Shown piece after piece: positions 11,301-25,700 of a DNA stretch of 64,000 nucleotides; the first letter of the stretch is position 1; each line of letters opens with the position of its first letter. This DNA comes from Aspidiotus rigidus (Eukaryota > Arthropoda > Insecta > Hemiptera > Diaspididae). The position numbers and the translations under genes were made by a program. Location of the stretch: NCBI GenBank assembly GCA_035079385.1, contig JAVHKY010000084.1, forward strand, positions 188,501-252,500, read 5' to 3'. Under the pieces are notes generated by a model. It was not told where the DNA came from. It did no database searches and saw only the letters and a list, made by a program, of their open reading frames with translations.

Positions 11301-14300
11301 CGCAGTACGCAGTAGTACAAGCACACACATTTGTAATCTTAGATTCCTTAGATTGGCATTGTTACATTCAGGCGTCAGCGCTTTTAAAGATTGGAGCTCG
11401 AACTAAATGCTGAAGGAAAAAAAAAAAACGATTGGAAGTGGTTCTTCACTTGTAGAAGCAAGAACCTAACGAGACCCAATGAGCGAGCATACGTACGCGC
11501 TAACCTTGCGTCAACTCAATCTCTCTAATTTTGCTGCCCATCTTCTGGCATCCTGACATTCTCTTCCTAGACCTAAAAATGTCCGCCTCTTACATATGGA
11601 GAGTTTTAAAATACAAACGTATCGCACTGGCCGCAGTTTATATTATTACTCATCTATAGTAAACGAGAAAATCCCTACTTCATATCTCGCTGATACAGTT
11701 TACAAGAAATTACTGGAATAAATTATGATGTAATCTGTTGCAATTTATTTCTTTACGGGTTTACTCACTTAGGTTACTATGTTCTTGCCCGTTGATGGAT
11801 ATTTATCCAAAAACGCTCACTTAATAAAATTTTTACATTGGTACGACTCTAGTAACCATTTATTTTGTGAATTTTGTGATTCATGTGTCGTAACATGGAT
11901 TCGAATAAAGAATTCTTGATAATGCAAGGCTATTCCAGCCGTATGGACTGTGCAGTAGCATTTTCGTCATTGCACCAGCAAATGGGAACTTGTTACTCAT
12001 TTCTTTTACCTTCTAACTCGTCATTACAAATTAATGTTTACAGAGATATAGTAAAAAAAAAAAAAAAAAATTGTAAAGGTGTATCTTACATTGATATGAA
12101 CTGTGATATCTTATAATATGGTAAAAGTGAAAAGTATTTTCTACACTGACACTTGGAAGCATTTTTTGATTGTAATTATGAAAAGAGAAGCTCACCCTAT
12201 AATTTTGTACTTGGTTGAAAGTATATGATTGTCGCAGATAGAATTTGCACGCAGTACCAACCGTGGATAAAAGACTTTACAAAGTTAAACAAGGAACGCA
12301 GGACATCTGTTCTGAGGGTAAATTGATCTTGATAATGAGAATTGAATTCAAAATTGGAGTCCCGAGGAGTTTGAATTCTTCTGAGTCCTCTTCCAACTTA
12401 AGTATAGGCTATAACTTGAAAGTCAAACTTCCGCCGGTCGACATCCTAATCTAACTTTATAGGAGGACAAAACCTAAAAAAACATAATCCAACTATAGGA
12501 GGGAGACTAAGTCAACTCCTTTATTAAAATGTGTCGGTTTCTGCCAAAGGGTCGCGAAAAGACTTCCCGTAGAACAGGTGCCCTGTTAATATCTGTATGT
12601 TAAATCACCAGTTGGAGACCCGCGTGTTGCGAAATCCTCCTTCATTTAGATTTCTTTTCATTCATTCATGAGGATGAGATGTGTGTTCCTAATTTTGATG
12701 AAAGCAATGAGTTAAAGAAAACATCAACAATCTTGTAGAAAGAAGTGAAAAAAAAATTGAAGAAAATAAGGGAAAATGCACATAAATTACTTGTAACAAG
12801 TTCCCTGTTAGAATAGAAGGATAAATTTCCTTTCAAGGAGGAAAAAAAATCAAAACGACCCGGGTACTGAGGCGCACAGCTACTAAGTCTTGTTTACCGC
12901 AGTGACATATGACTACCTTCATATTTCTCATACATAACGAGCAATTCTGCTCCCGGGAGTTTGTGTAGAGTTTTCTATTTTTGATAGTATGCAATGGTGG
13001 TTCATATTATGGAAATTGGTACGATACATGGTATAATTTGTATGATTATTGTGTGTTTTATATTATTAATAACTAGCGGTTGGTGGCGCGCCACCGCCAG
13101 CTGTATGTTGAGTAGATATCAGTGTTCTGTAAATATTTTGATTTTAACGGTAAGAGCTGACTTGATAGGTAAGGGCTGTATTGCAGCAAAAAACGTACTC
13201 ATTTATCAACATTTTACCAGTCGCAATGATTGAGGAAATGGATGGACAGTAGGTAAAAGCCTGCCATACCTTTGACGCGCATTACCTCAGTCTGTATAGA
13301 GGCATGAGGCGCACTTAGTCGTTTCCCATATGAGAAACCGGATGTAATTTCCCAAATTCTTTCTCGAACCCAGTACCTTTTCTTAGGTAGTTTCAAACTC
13401 TGACGACGAACCTGATGTACATATAGTTACTCGTAAAAAAGAAGAGCGAATTTTCAAGAAATTATTTTACATAAACATCTTTTAAAATCGAAAGTTGGAT
13501 GTAAAACTTGAATAGTCTCTATAGATTAATCCAGAGCAATTGGTTTAAATGCTCTCTCTGTGTGAACACAATGATGTTGAATACACATCAGTTAAAATAC
13601 CAATATAGTTACCAAAGTTCCTCCTAAAAATCTGAGATTGGGCTCATTCGAAAGGAAATTACAGGGGTTACAATTTTTGTTCTCTTCAATTTTTCATAAA
13701 AATCAGTAAAACTCGAGTTATTACGATAATTTAATTTTTTAAACTGCGCCACTCAATGCATTTGAACGGCTGGAACAACGCGCGTGCGCTTAGGTCTACT
13801 TGTAAGGTTCAGCGAGAAGCAGTTTCAGTAATCTCGATAATGCCCGTTTCTTCCTAATTTTTTCGCCCCCTACTCCACCTTGAGGGAGTCAGAACGTCGA
13901 AATTTATTCAAAAACCTGACCCCAATGAAACGAAAATTTTCAACAGAAATTCCAAGTCGATAGGTGAAGGCGTTCAAAAGTTATGGACATATACAGATAT
14001 AGAGACAAATATTCTACTTCATATATTAGATAGAAGAACGACAAGGTTAGGGTAAACGCGTTAAGTCGTGACGTATGGTGTGATAACATAGGTATGACAA
14101 CAGGAAATATGATCTTGTCTAACCAGTTTTTCATTGCAACTGCGTAAATTAATTCCTCTTCTATTATTTATTTATTTATTTATTTATTTTTTTTTTGTTC
14201 AATCAAGTATTGATTTTCCTTCTTCAGCTTTATGAAACCCAAAGAGTCCGTCATGGCATTATGGTGCTGGGGCCCGCTGGTGCTGGAAAGACAACTTGTA

Positions 14301-16696
14301 TACAGACATTGATGAAAGCTATGTCGAGCCACGATGAGCATTATAGGTAAATACATAGTGTATAGTGTTGCTGTCAAACCTATGTAGATGGCTCAGAAAT
14401 AAAAAAATTGCGCAAAGTTAGCATATGTGTTGGACAGGCGATTCACAACAACGCAACGCACCTCATTCTTGTACTAAGTCACAAACACAGACACGCACCA
14501 TGGTTTAGCCAGAAAAAAGGCTGACACTCCTGCAGTGTAGGCGGCGCGGAGCGCCAGCCGTGTATTGAGTAGATATCTGTGTTTTGTAAATATTTGGATT
14601 TTAACGGTAAGAACTGACTTGATAGGTAAAGGCTGTATTACAGAAAAAAACGGACTAATTTATCAATATTTTACCAGTCGTAATGATTAAGGAAACGGAT
14701 AGACAGCAGGTAAAAAGCCTGCCATACCCCTGACGCGCATTACCTCAGTCTGTATAAAGTCATGAGACGCACTCAGTCGTTTCCTATATGAGAAACCGTA
14801 TGTTATTTTCCCAATTCTTTCTCGAACCCAGTACTTTTTCTTAGGTAATTCCAAACTCTGGCGACAAATAACTTGCAGCTTATTTCGTTAACTGCTGAGG
14901 ACATTGAGATTAGCAGTGAATCTGTTTTATGGGGGTTTCTTTGTTTTCTAAATAAATATTAAACTTTGTTTTTTACTACCTTTGGAGTTTTAACTCGAGA
15001 GTCCATATTTCTCCAAGTCTCCCCACCCTATCAGACACAGCTTAATACTCGAAATTTCTCAAGTCCCTCTCCCATCACATACCTATAATTTGAGAGTCGA
15101 GAATCCTATCTCCTATAGTTCCGGGGTCGTACTCAATATTTTAAATTTTACGTGCCGCTTCTATCATATAGTTTGGAGGTCGAATTCTTTCCGAGTCCCA
15201 CATTTTGCCAGGGCGGCCAGCACCCGTAATACAGGATGTGAGGGTAGGAGAGAAATACAGTAGACAGTTGAGTGTAGGTACCCTTCTTCAGTGAATCAAA
15301 TCGCGTCAAGTGACGCGTACAGCGAGGGCACACAATTTTTAATTAGAACTTTTTTTCTATGGGGGCTAAAATTTTCGTTTATGGTTTAAAATTTGTTCTG
15401 GAATAATTCGAATACATATGTAGCGAAGATTTAAAGTCGATAGGTACAGCGGTTCTCGAGTTATAAAAGGACAGACAGACAAACAGACAAACTTTCCGCT
15501 TTATATATTAGATATACATTGTTGAACCTCACATTATTTAGAAAACAAATTTTTCGTTTAGTCAAGGAATGATAATTCTCTGTTTGATGTTAGAAACAAG
15601 GTAGGACAATTTTGTTGTAATCTTCCTCAATTATTGAATGTTAGTACATTCAAATTAGGATTTGAAAGTGGAAGTAATTCCTAATCAGCTGATTTTGTAG
15701 TATAAATGTTTCATAAGTGGTCCCAAATAACACGCTGAAATTCCGAGCTGCTCCTTCTCGTGATGACTGATATACAGGGGGAGGAGAATGTCACGTTTTG
15801 CAGTTTTTCCCTCTGTAGCTCATTTTGTGAGCATTTTATCGAAAAACGTTTTAGATAAATGTTGTAGCCCACGAAATTTCCTACAAAAAAAGTTCTTATG
15901 ACTAACCTCATAAATGAGAAGAGAGGCGAGATAATAAACACTGAATATCAGTACAATATTGTTTTAGTACACTATGGAAATGTAGTGGCGCGCTAGATGT
16001 GACATCACTCACTGATGGGCAAGCGATCCATTCAATTACTCTCGCCTAATAATGATAATATAATTATTATAATGATTTTAATTAGCAATAATTACCACCA
16101 GCCAGCATGTAGCGGTAGTACTAGGCCTATAGTAGCAGCAACTATATATGTTCTTGAGAGTATATGTTAGTACCAACCTATCACGAAAATTTTATACTGA
16201 GATTTGAAGGCTATCATCTCCCCTTTCATGGCTTTCATCAGAATAGTCTTAAGAATGTTTCTTGTAGGAAATTTAGTGACGACAACTTTTTTCTGATATA
16301 TTTTTTGATAAAATATGTACAAAATAAGCTATAAAGGAAAACCTACAAAATGTGACCTTCTCACCCCTGTCGATCAGTCAGCACAAGTGGGAAAGGGCTC
16401 GAAATTTCAGTATGTTATATGAAGATACTGACTTATGAAATATACACAAATACTGAAAATTCGGTCACGGTGACCGTAACCATTAATTCCACAAGTTGAT
16501 CTTTCTTCAGGCTTTTGACTGTACTACGAGTATGTAAATATTTCTGCTCAAAGCGAAAGATTTGATTCTCCATTCTATGGTGCAAATTATACACAATTAA
16601 AGGAAGAAAACATTACAAAATTCGCAAGATTTATTCAATGCGCGACCGTACGTTGCTATCCATAAACCAGCTTACCTTTTTTATCAAATTACACTA

Positions 16697-16737
<41 letters not shown>

Positions 16738-19700
16738 AAATGCATGAACGAAATTATACGATTCTGGAAGTACTTTCAACGCTGATCATGATGCCGTTGA
16801 CCGTTTTTCAAAATTGGCTTTGGTTATCGAGAAATGAACATATCAAGTTTCCGCGAATCGTAGCGACGCGCAGTGTATTGTTCTCGTACTCACGAAATTT
16901 GATAGCTGGGTAACATTCTCATCTATTAACTACCCCCCTCCACAATACTTATAATAATTTTATATAGTTCGAAAATCGAAATTTTTCAATTGTCCAAACC
17001 AAGTTGAAGCATTTTTTTCCCCCTTTCTGGACTGTCGCATTCCTTTTATCAACTTTATTACAAATAGCGGCAGAATTCAACATTTTTGAAAATTCTCTTC
17101 TCAAATATTTACGTACATCGTTCTGAATTTCAAATTTTCTCAGGGACTTAAACTACATTGAAGTCTCCTTCGCCTATAGTTACCTTCGTTCCCTCTCTTC
17201 AAATTTCTATGATCTCATTCGAAAATTCCTTCAAGTCTGTAAAGTAAGTCATGAGCTTTCGGAACAATTGCCCGGCTCCTAAAAGAGGAGGAAGAAGATC
17301 TTTTAATGTCCTGAAACTATGGAATGTAAATACTTTTTTCGAAATAGTTTGAGCGGCTCTGCATGCCGTCAATAGAAATTTTATTGACTCAATGTTTCGA
17401 AACGGTGCGCTTCTAATTTTCCCAAGTTTTGGGGAATATTTTTGCTCAGCGGCATTACAAGCCTGAATTAGGTACTTTGTTTTCATTATTGATTATGTTT
17501 ATGTAATTAACGGGGGTGGTGACGTTACGAGCCATCATGACAGAGAGCTAAAATTCAAACCTTACAAAGAACGAGCAGTCATTCTACCCCGCTCACCGTA
17601 AGCACAGCGCTTATATTTTCATGATATACATCGTTTAATCTCTGTACCCTTAAATCAACAAAATTTCCAAAAGGAGCTTGCTACCATAAAAACAATCGCT
17701 AGAAACAACGGCATAACGTTGGACATCGAAAAAATGATTCGCAAAAAATTAAAATACAAGGCCCTCCCCGAAACTTCCTCCCTCACCTCTCACTCAAAGA
17801 GATAACGTAAAATACTTTATGGACTACCATTCTGTGGAAAATCTTCGTACAAAATAGCCTCCATTCTATCAAAGATCAACTACCTAGCGGCTCTCTACCC
17901 CCTACAAAATCTACGTTCTCTCATAAATGCTAAAGATCCTGTCAACTTCTGGGAGAGAAGTGGTATTATTTATCGACTCGAATGCAACAACTGCGACACA
18001 AAATACATCGGCCAAACGACTCGCTCTCTCTCTCTCCATACCAGAGTAATTAAACGAACACATTGGAGCTTGGAATAATGGTAATAACACTTCTCTAGAC
18101 TCCTACTTCGCCGCCCATCTTCTCGAATATAAAAACACACCTTCAGCCTTTAGACCGGCGTCTCGCTTCTTCATCATTGTGGCCGTGAAAATATCCTTCG
18201 AGAACTCGAAAAAATCGAGATTCACAAACACATTAAAAACGGTTCTAAAAATTGGCTAATGATAATTATTATCTCATCTGATGATTTCATGACAGGTATT
18301 TATTTACTGATAAAGTACTGTGTTTCTTGTACTCGTATGTACATCGAACTGTATTGTGGTTTTTTTCTCTCTCGCTAGTTGTATATCTCTGTTACTGGTG
18401 ATGCGGTCGTATGTTCTGTGAAACCGGTCCAATAAATTAAAATTTTAAAAAAATGACGTGCTTTGTAAGGTTTGAATTTCAACTCTCTGATTATGTTCAA
18501 CTGCAAACTTTCATGAATTACACCTTTGGTGCAGCATCGGGAAGAAAGAAAGGAAGAAAAAAATCTATACTTAAGCTATTAATAATCGAGAAGAATTTCA
18601 ATTCCCAAACTCTCAGCCCCGTGTAAAAAATTATTCCTCATCAACATTTGCTTTGATAGAGAATTCCGTATGAATCCAAAAGCTATAACGACTGCTCAGA
18701 TGTTTGGCAAATTGGACGTCGCCACAAATGATTGGACGGATGGAATATTTTCGGCCTTGTGGCGAAAAACGCTGAAATTACGGAAAGGTACCGACTCTAA
18801 AATTTGTTTACTCTCGTAATAATACAGTCAAACTTCTCGGCTATAACGAATCTCCATAAATATAGCGAAATTCTCTGTAAAACAAACTTTTGCGCTAGTT
18901 TCTTGAAATTTCCATTCATAAATGTTTCTTTATATTTATCGAAAAAAATCCTATACGATGATTTTTTTTCGCCGTTCATTAGAAGTCACAATTACATTAA
19001 AAAATATGAACATAAAATGGGTGCCCATTTTTCGGCCCGGTAGAAAAGAGGAAATGAACAATAGAAATAGATGAAAAACACTCGCGTTAATAATGTCCAA
19101 CAATATTTTAAGAAGAGAACATTTAAATTTAATATCGCACAATAAGAATATAAAGTCAGCAATAAGAAAATGAATAGAACATTGGTAAAATGATTACGCA
19201 ATAAGATGTAAGTTGACACGTTTAAATAATTTTTTCCCCCATATCCGCAGCTGCCTTAAAAAATGAAAGTGAACATCAATATTTGCTAAAAGGAACTGTA
19301 CACAGCGCAATAAAACATTGTAGATTGATTTTAAAAAAATTATACAGTGGAAACTCTCTATAACAAATCTGAAGGGACCGCCAAAAAAATTCGTTATATA
19401 GAAAATTCGTTATAATTATAGAAATTTTATTTTTTCATTCTGTTTTACAGTAAATTTAAAGCACATACAGTATGTAATGAGCAAAACTTAGTTTTCATTA
19501 CTTTTGTTACCTTTAGATGATAATAATCCCCACCGCCCTCGCTCAGTGTGTTTTTTATTGAACATGCGGTGGGTTAAATTTTTAATTTTTGTTAAATGTC
19601 GACATAAAAATGATTACAATCAAGAAAGAAGGGAAAAAAGTTGGTCAAATAACACGTTACCATTTTTCTTAGCCTCATTTAGTGTGAAAAATACGCAATT

Positions 19701-22700
19701 TTTCTTCGAAATCTCGAAAAAAAATTCGTTATATAGAGTAAATTGTTCGTTATAAAGAGATTTTTTCATAAGTAAAACTCGTTGAAGGGGGAGGGACCAC
19801 GGAAAAATTCGTAAAATAGAGGAATTCGTTATATAGGAGTTCGTTATAGAGAGTTTCCACTGTGTATTAAGATCCCACCAACTACCCAGTACCCCAATAC
19901 TTTGTACTGCAGAAGCAACGCGCGCTTCGCTTGACGAATCTGTTTCGCTGCCTCCGGTATGGAGACAGATTTTTGACGAATTTGTAAACCCAGAATATGT
20001 TTGCAAAAGTCGTGCTTTGTGAATGAAGAACACGGACACGACGATTTTTCCTCTACATCGTCGGGTACTGTTATATGATCCAGAGGCTAAAATAAATTTC
20101 ATTGCAATTCATCAAAATTATTAAATCGGTACATGAAAGAATAATATATGTACATTCGTTTCGAAGCTTCATGACACCGACTGATAATCTGAATACCTAC
20201 CCGTGAGAATCGTGTGAGCCTACATGCACTTGTTGCACCTCAAGTCATTCATGTTCACGAATGTATATTTACCTAAGTTATTGTTTGCACAGGAAAACCT
20301 TATCGTTCAGTTTGAAATAGGTATAATTATCATGAGCCTATAGTTACTGTTGAAGTTATGCTCATCCACATCATTTTATTGTTCATTGACCTACGGTTGA
20401 ATCGCTTCATTTTTAACGCTCCCACAGGGTTTTTTATTGTTTTTTAACTTATTGCGCAAATCATCTATTTTAATGTGCTGTTTAATATATCTCCATAAAA
20501 TGTATTTCTCAACTTAGATTTCACGATTTTACGTGCAGGGACATCACATTCGCGACCCATGATCGATCGCAGGAACTGTACCTTGTCAGCTCAATTGCTC
20601 AAGAAGTAGGCCTAATTATCATCACAAATCAAATCTTATTTCTCTATCTATGCTCTGATGCAATCCGTTGGTGACAAACATAATGAAAAATAATGGCCTA
20701 TTCCTGACGCAATTTGAGATTCTCAATCATCTTCTGGGGATGATTTTTTCACACTTCCCATTCAATAAACTCTAATTTCATGAATACTACTCCAACCGAT
20801 TTGAAGAATTCATCTCTCATTACTTTTACTTTATTCCGTGAAAGCGAACACCTGACAATTAGGTAATTAGCAATCACCTGATGTGACAACTGTCGAGTAC
20901 AAATTACGATTTCACCATTCCAATAATAGGTATTGTAATTTTCGTGATGTGATAAGGATAATAATGAGTCGCAAAATCAATGATTTGAACTCCTTAATTA
21001 CATGCGGATCAATACGCAAAACGCAATGATAACATGCAAGACACAAAAATACAGTCACACACGTTCGACTAAGGCACTATAGTACGATAGGTATATGCTG
21101 GACTGATAACACGGAGACGACGTTTAGGTTATAAGGTATGTACAAACACGTTTCACGTAACGTCGCGGAACTGACGAGTGTCGTCGGTACCCATCGGTTA
21201 CATTCGCTGTCGCGTGACGTTACACGAGCCGTATTCCTACCTTACAGCCTAAAAGTCGTCTCCGTGTTATCTGTCCAGCATACCTATCGTACTAGAGTGC
21301 CCTAGTTCGACTGATAGCGAAGGAAAAAAGAAAGAAACAGAATGCGCGTCATCGACACAATTAATATGCATCACTGCCGTACAAAGTAGAACGGACGTAT
21401 ATGCGAAAACAACGATCACGGAAAAGTATCAAAAAGAATTTAAAAATGTATTCAAAAGATATTAAGATCGCATAAATTGATCACTCATAGTAATTTTCAA
21501 CGTAGAATTCGATAATTCTAATAATTTTCTTCAATAAGTGCTCAATCTTCAGATACAGTACATTTTTTCACCTCGCGATGCATATACGTCCAAAAAAGGA
21601 CGTATATGCATTGATATGCAATCGACTGTGATAGTAGTGGTATGTGAATACGAAGCTTCGTTACCATCACACATACAGCCCATTGATCCGAACGCCTCGT
21701 CTCGGTGATCGTTGTTTTCGCATATACGTCCGTTCTACTTTGTACGGCAGATCAGCTAAACAGTAGAAATATCCACAACTAACGGCGTTGTGGACTACCA
21801 TGCCGTGACGTGAACGTCTGAACTGACCCGAAGGAGAAGAAGAAGAAGAAATTGATTGCAATATGGTCGGCTCCGGAGAACTGCGCCGACCCTAAAACGA
21901 AGGAAAAAAAAAAAACTTTCTATGTAACAAACTTTATCTCTATCCACTTGAAGGTTTGTTAGGCCTATAGAAAAGTTCGACTGTATTACAGTATATATCC
22001 GTATCTTTTTTCTGCGGTTCCGTTTTAGAACTAATTTTAATATGACGTACCTACATAAAGGCGAACATGTATGGTTGGTCTTGGATGGTCCAGTGGACAG
22101 TATTTGGATAGAAAATCTAAATTCTGTACTAGACGATAACAAGTTGTTGACTTTAGCAAATGGTGACAGATTACCAATGGCGTCAAATGTGAAAGTGATT
22201 TTTGAACCAGAGAATATTGATAATGCTTCGCCAGCTACCGTCTCCAGAAATGGAATGGTATGCTCTTAGATAATACATTCGTTCTAGTTTTAGATACTAG
22301 TCAAGTTTCGGTATTGTTTTTCAATCCTTGCGTTTTATATTTTTTACTTGATCCCACATAGGTGTACATGAGCTCCTCTGGATTAGATTGGACCCCAATA
22401 TTTGTTGCGTGGTTGAAAAACCGTCATCCTGCAGAGGTTAGCATTTTTCAGCGCGCATTTGAAGAATCCTTTCCCGAAACATTCTCATGGAGTATACATA
22501 ACCTAAAATTTGTCATGAAAGTCTTGCAATGTAATATCATTCAACAGGTGAGGTTTTTTTTCTTACATTTCCTGAAAAAATTATTATAATAATAATAATA
22601 ATAAAATAATACTAATAAGAATGTAGGCATTCCAAAAGAAAATGTAGGCATTCCAAAATTATAAGAAATTGACAAAACAAGTTATGCACCTGAATTAGTT

Positions 22701-25700
22701 CGTACCTTTAATATCTGCTTGGTGATTTTTCAGGGTCACTTGTATTGTTTGCTCATATTTTTCACTGCTAATGATGTAAATAGCCTATGATCAAAGACGT
22801 GAATCAATGGCTAATGATTACATTACTCAAAACAAAAAAAAAAGAAAAATTGAAAAATGTATGAACGAAATTATACGATTGTAGAAGTATTTTCGACGCT
22901 GATCACGAGGCCGTAGACCGTCTTTCAAAATTGGCTCGGGTTATCGAGAAATTATCATAGGTATCAAGTTCCCGCGAATCGTAGCGACGCGCAGTCTATG
23001 TTACCCAGCTATCGAATTTCGCGAGTACGAGAACATAGACTGCGCGTCGCTACGATTCGCGGCAACTTGATATGTTCATTTCTCAATAACTGGAGCCAAT
23101 TTTGAAAAACGACTAACGGCACCGTGATCAACGTCGAAAATACTTCTAGGATCGTATAATTTTGTTCATGTATTTTTCAAATTTTTTTTTTTTTGTGTAA
23201 TATTATTTATATTAATCGGCGAGAGGACGCACACTGTAAATACGAACAATCGAAAGAGAACAATAATGACGTTTTTGGTTTTTGGCAGGTGAATGACGTG
23301 AAGTAAAATTTAAGTTGAATTTATTGTAGCATACTCCCAATGGGGAGCGAGGGCTCTGACTTACTCTAGGGCCTGTAAGAAATATCCGAAAGTCGCCCAC
23401 AGGTACCTTTATACAAAAACTTGGAGGAGAAGAAGAATGATAACCTCCCTGTCATCTCTCCCCAAATGTGGGTTACTAATGAAGTGACACGACAGAAGAG
23501 TGTAGTAGAATCGCGATCATATAAAAACTGTAATTATCAGACAGGATGTATACGACAGTTGGTGCAGGTGCAAGGTACTCAAACGCTTACCTATGTCTAA
23601 TTCTAAATTTCAGAGAAGCTGATCTTTGTAAGAACAAGTGCCTAGCTACCGAGGAAAAAAGAAAGAAAGTTTGACATAAATCCCTAGAGGGTTTTGTATT
23701 TCTTACGACGTTTCAAACGTGTAACCGTTCTTCTCCATAATCTGGTAAGTTCGTATTCGCTTGTGAAGAAGAATAGTCACACATTCAAAACGTAAAAAAA
23801 ATTAAACCCTCTGGGAATTTACTTATATTATCAAATTTTCTTTCCTTTTTTAATGGTTAAGAATCCACGAATAAATTCTTCCGACTAGCTACTACCTAGT
23901 AATACAGGCAATATAGCTCTGAACAAGAAAAAAATTGGGGGCAAAGGTTCCTCTGCAGAAATATGTTTTATGAGTTCCCCGTAAGTGTACCCCGAAAAGT
24001 TTACCTCCCCAACGCGTGCGCAAAATTTTTGAGGGGCTCGAACGTTTTCGAAATTTTGGTTTTTTGGATTTTTCTTGAAAAATACGCATTTTTGAGAAAA
24101 ATATCAAGTCACTAAAATTGTTCCCCTTAAAATTCTCTATCTGGTGGTACCCAACATAAGCATATTGGAATGAACTGGACTTGAGTAAATCGCCTGTTAT
24201 GTAGCAAAAAAAACTTGGAAATCACGAAAATCGATATTTTTGATTTGTCTTTTTTTTTTTTTGAATACCTACGCATTCTCAGGCCAATATACAAAAGCTG
24301 AACACTTTCCACCATTACAATATACCAAAAGATGATGTATGACTGTACAAAATTTATACTCTCATGAGATAATGATATTTATTCCTAATTGCACTTGATG
24401 CAACGTCTTGTTATGTTCTCTTTCTTTTACTTTTCTCATTTTTCATTTTAAAAAATGAACTAAAGAGTAAAGGAATAGGTAATAGGTGAGTACTAAAATG
24501 AATAACTTGATACGTAAAGAAACATTTGAAAATGACTGAGAATATTTTTAAAATAAATTGTTATTCACAAAGTTGACCTATTGTGTGCTCCAATGGTTGA
24601 GTGAGTTTTTCTAAAATTGAAATTTTCTCATCCTCGCCATGGTAGGTATTTTTGTTCACCCTTTGAATATATGTTGAGAATGTTCGCGACAAGAAAACTT
24701 CTTAATTTAAGATTAATATAGACGTCCTTTACACTCCTTTTCACACGTATGATCAAGAAGACCTCCCTACAAGGAAGACACAGAGACTTGAGTATAATCG
24801 AGAGGACCTCTCAACGGAAAAGACCTCTCAACAAAAAGGACAAGGACTGATCTGTCAAATATAAGTTTACAGTGTAAATCACTTTGCAAATATGGAACCT
24901 GTTGTATGAAGGGGGGTTATTTTGTTCAAAAATGTTGGATGTCCGTCGTTCAACAACTGGCAATTCAGCCAGACCTAACTTGAGACTAGAGGGACTTGGA
25001 AAAATGACGACTGTATGATAGAGAGCAGACTTGAAAAATTTTTCAGCCCTCCCTCCCATTGTAGATAGCTTTTTCTGACTAAGAGAATACTGACGTGTTT
25101 TGTGTCTTTTCTTTACCCCTCACCTAATTTAAAATCCCAGGACAAGATTTGAATTCTGCGAGCCCTTCCTCCTTTTCCTCCTTATTAACCCTTGGATGCA
25201 TGAATGAATTTTTGTTTCGGAATCAAAAAAAGAAAATCTTTCATCGTTCTACGAGACCACCACAACATGAGAAAAATACCAACAATTCCCACTACCCTTT
25301 AAGGCGCCTAAATATGCAACACCATGCACATTAGAAGTACTGATCGCGCCGTAGCGTGATGTGATTTTTGTAGGTTGCATATATGCGACGTCATGCATGA
25401 ACGGAACCATGCAGCATTAAAACACTCAAACGTGAATGGCTGATTCATTTTTCTCTCACACTATCATTTTTTCTTTCACGCTAATCTAGCTGCGGGTGAA
25501 ATTAATTATTTTTTGACAGCACCAATAGATGCAGTCGAAACGTTGTTTCAACATCGTGTTGTATGGAAAAAAATCATTTTCCAAAACGGATTGCCTAGCA
25601 TAATAATTTTCCATAAACATCGACAAAAATGATCACGCAGCATTTTCAATCGATAAACCAAGGAATAGTATAGACTTTCTATCTTCTGAATCATTCATGA

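Noticed and set aside
17199..17486. 95-codon minus-strand frame
   Set aside because: No recognisable motif and no second copy; close to chance length in this much sequence.
19620..20102. 160-codon minus-strand frame
   Set aside because: Runs across the border of the pogo-like MITE into unrelated sequence; no domain.
18824..21991. A 3.1-kb pogo-like element bounded by TACAGTC and GACTGTA ends
   Set aside because: The ends match only about 10 bases and no transposase is present between them; the match may be chance.
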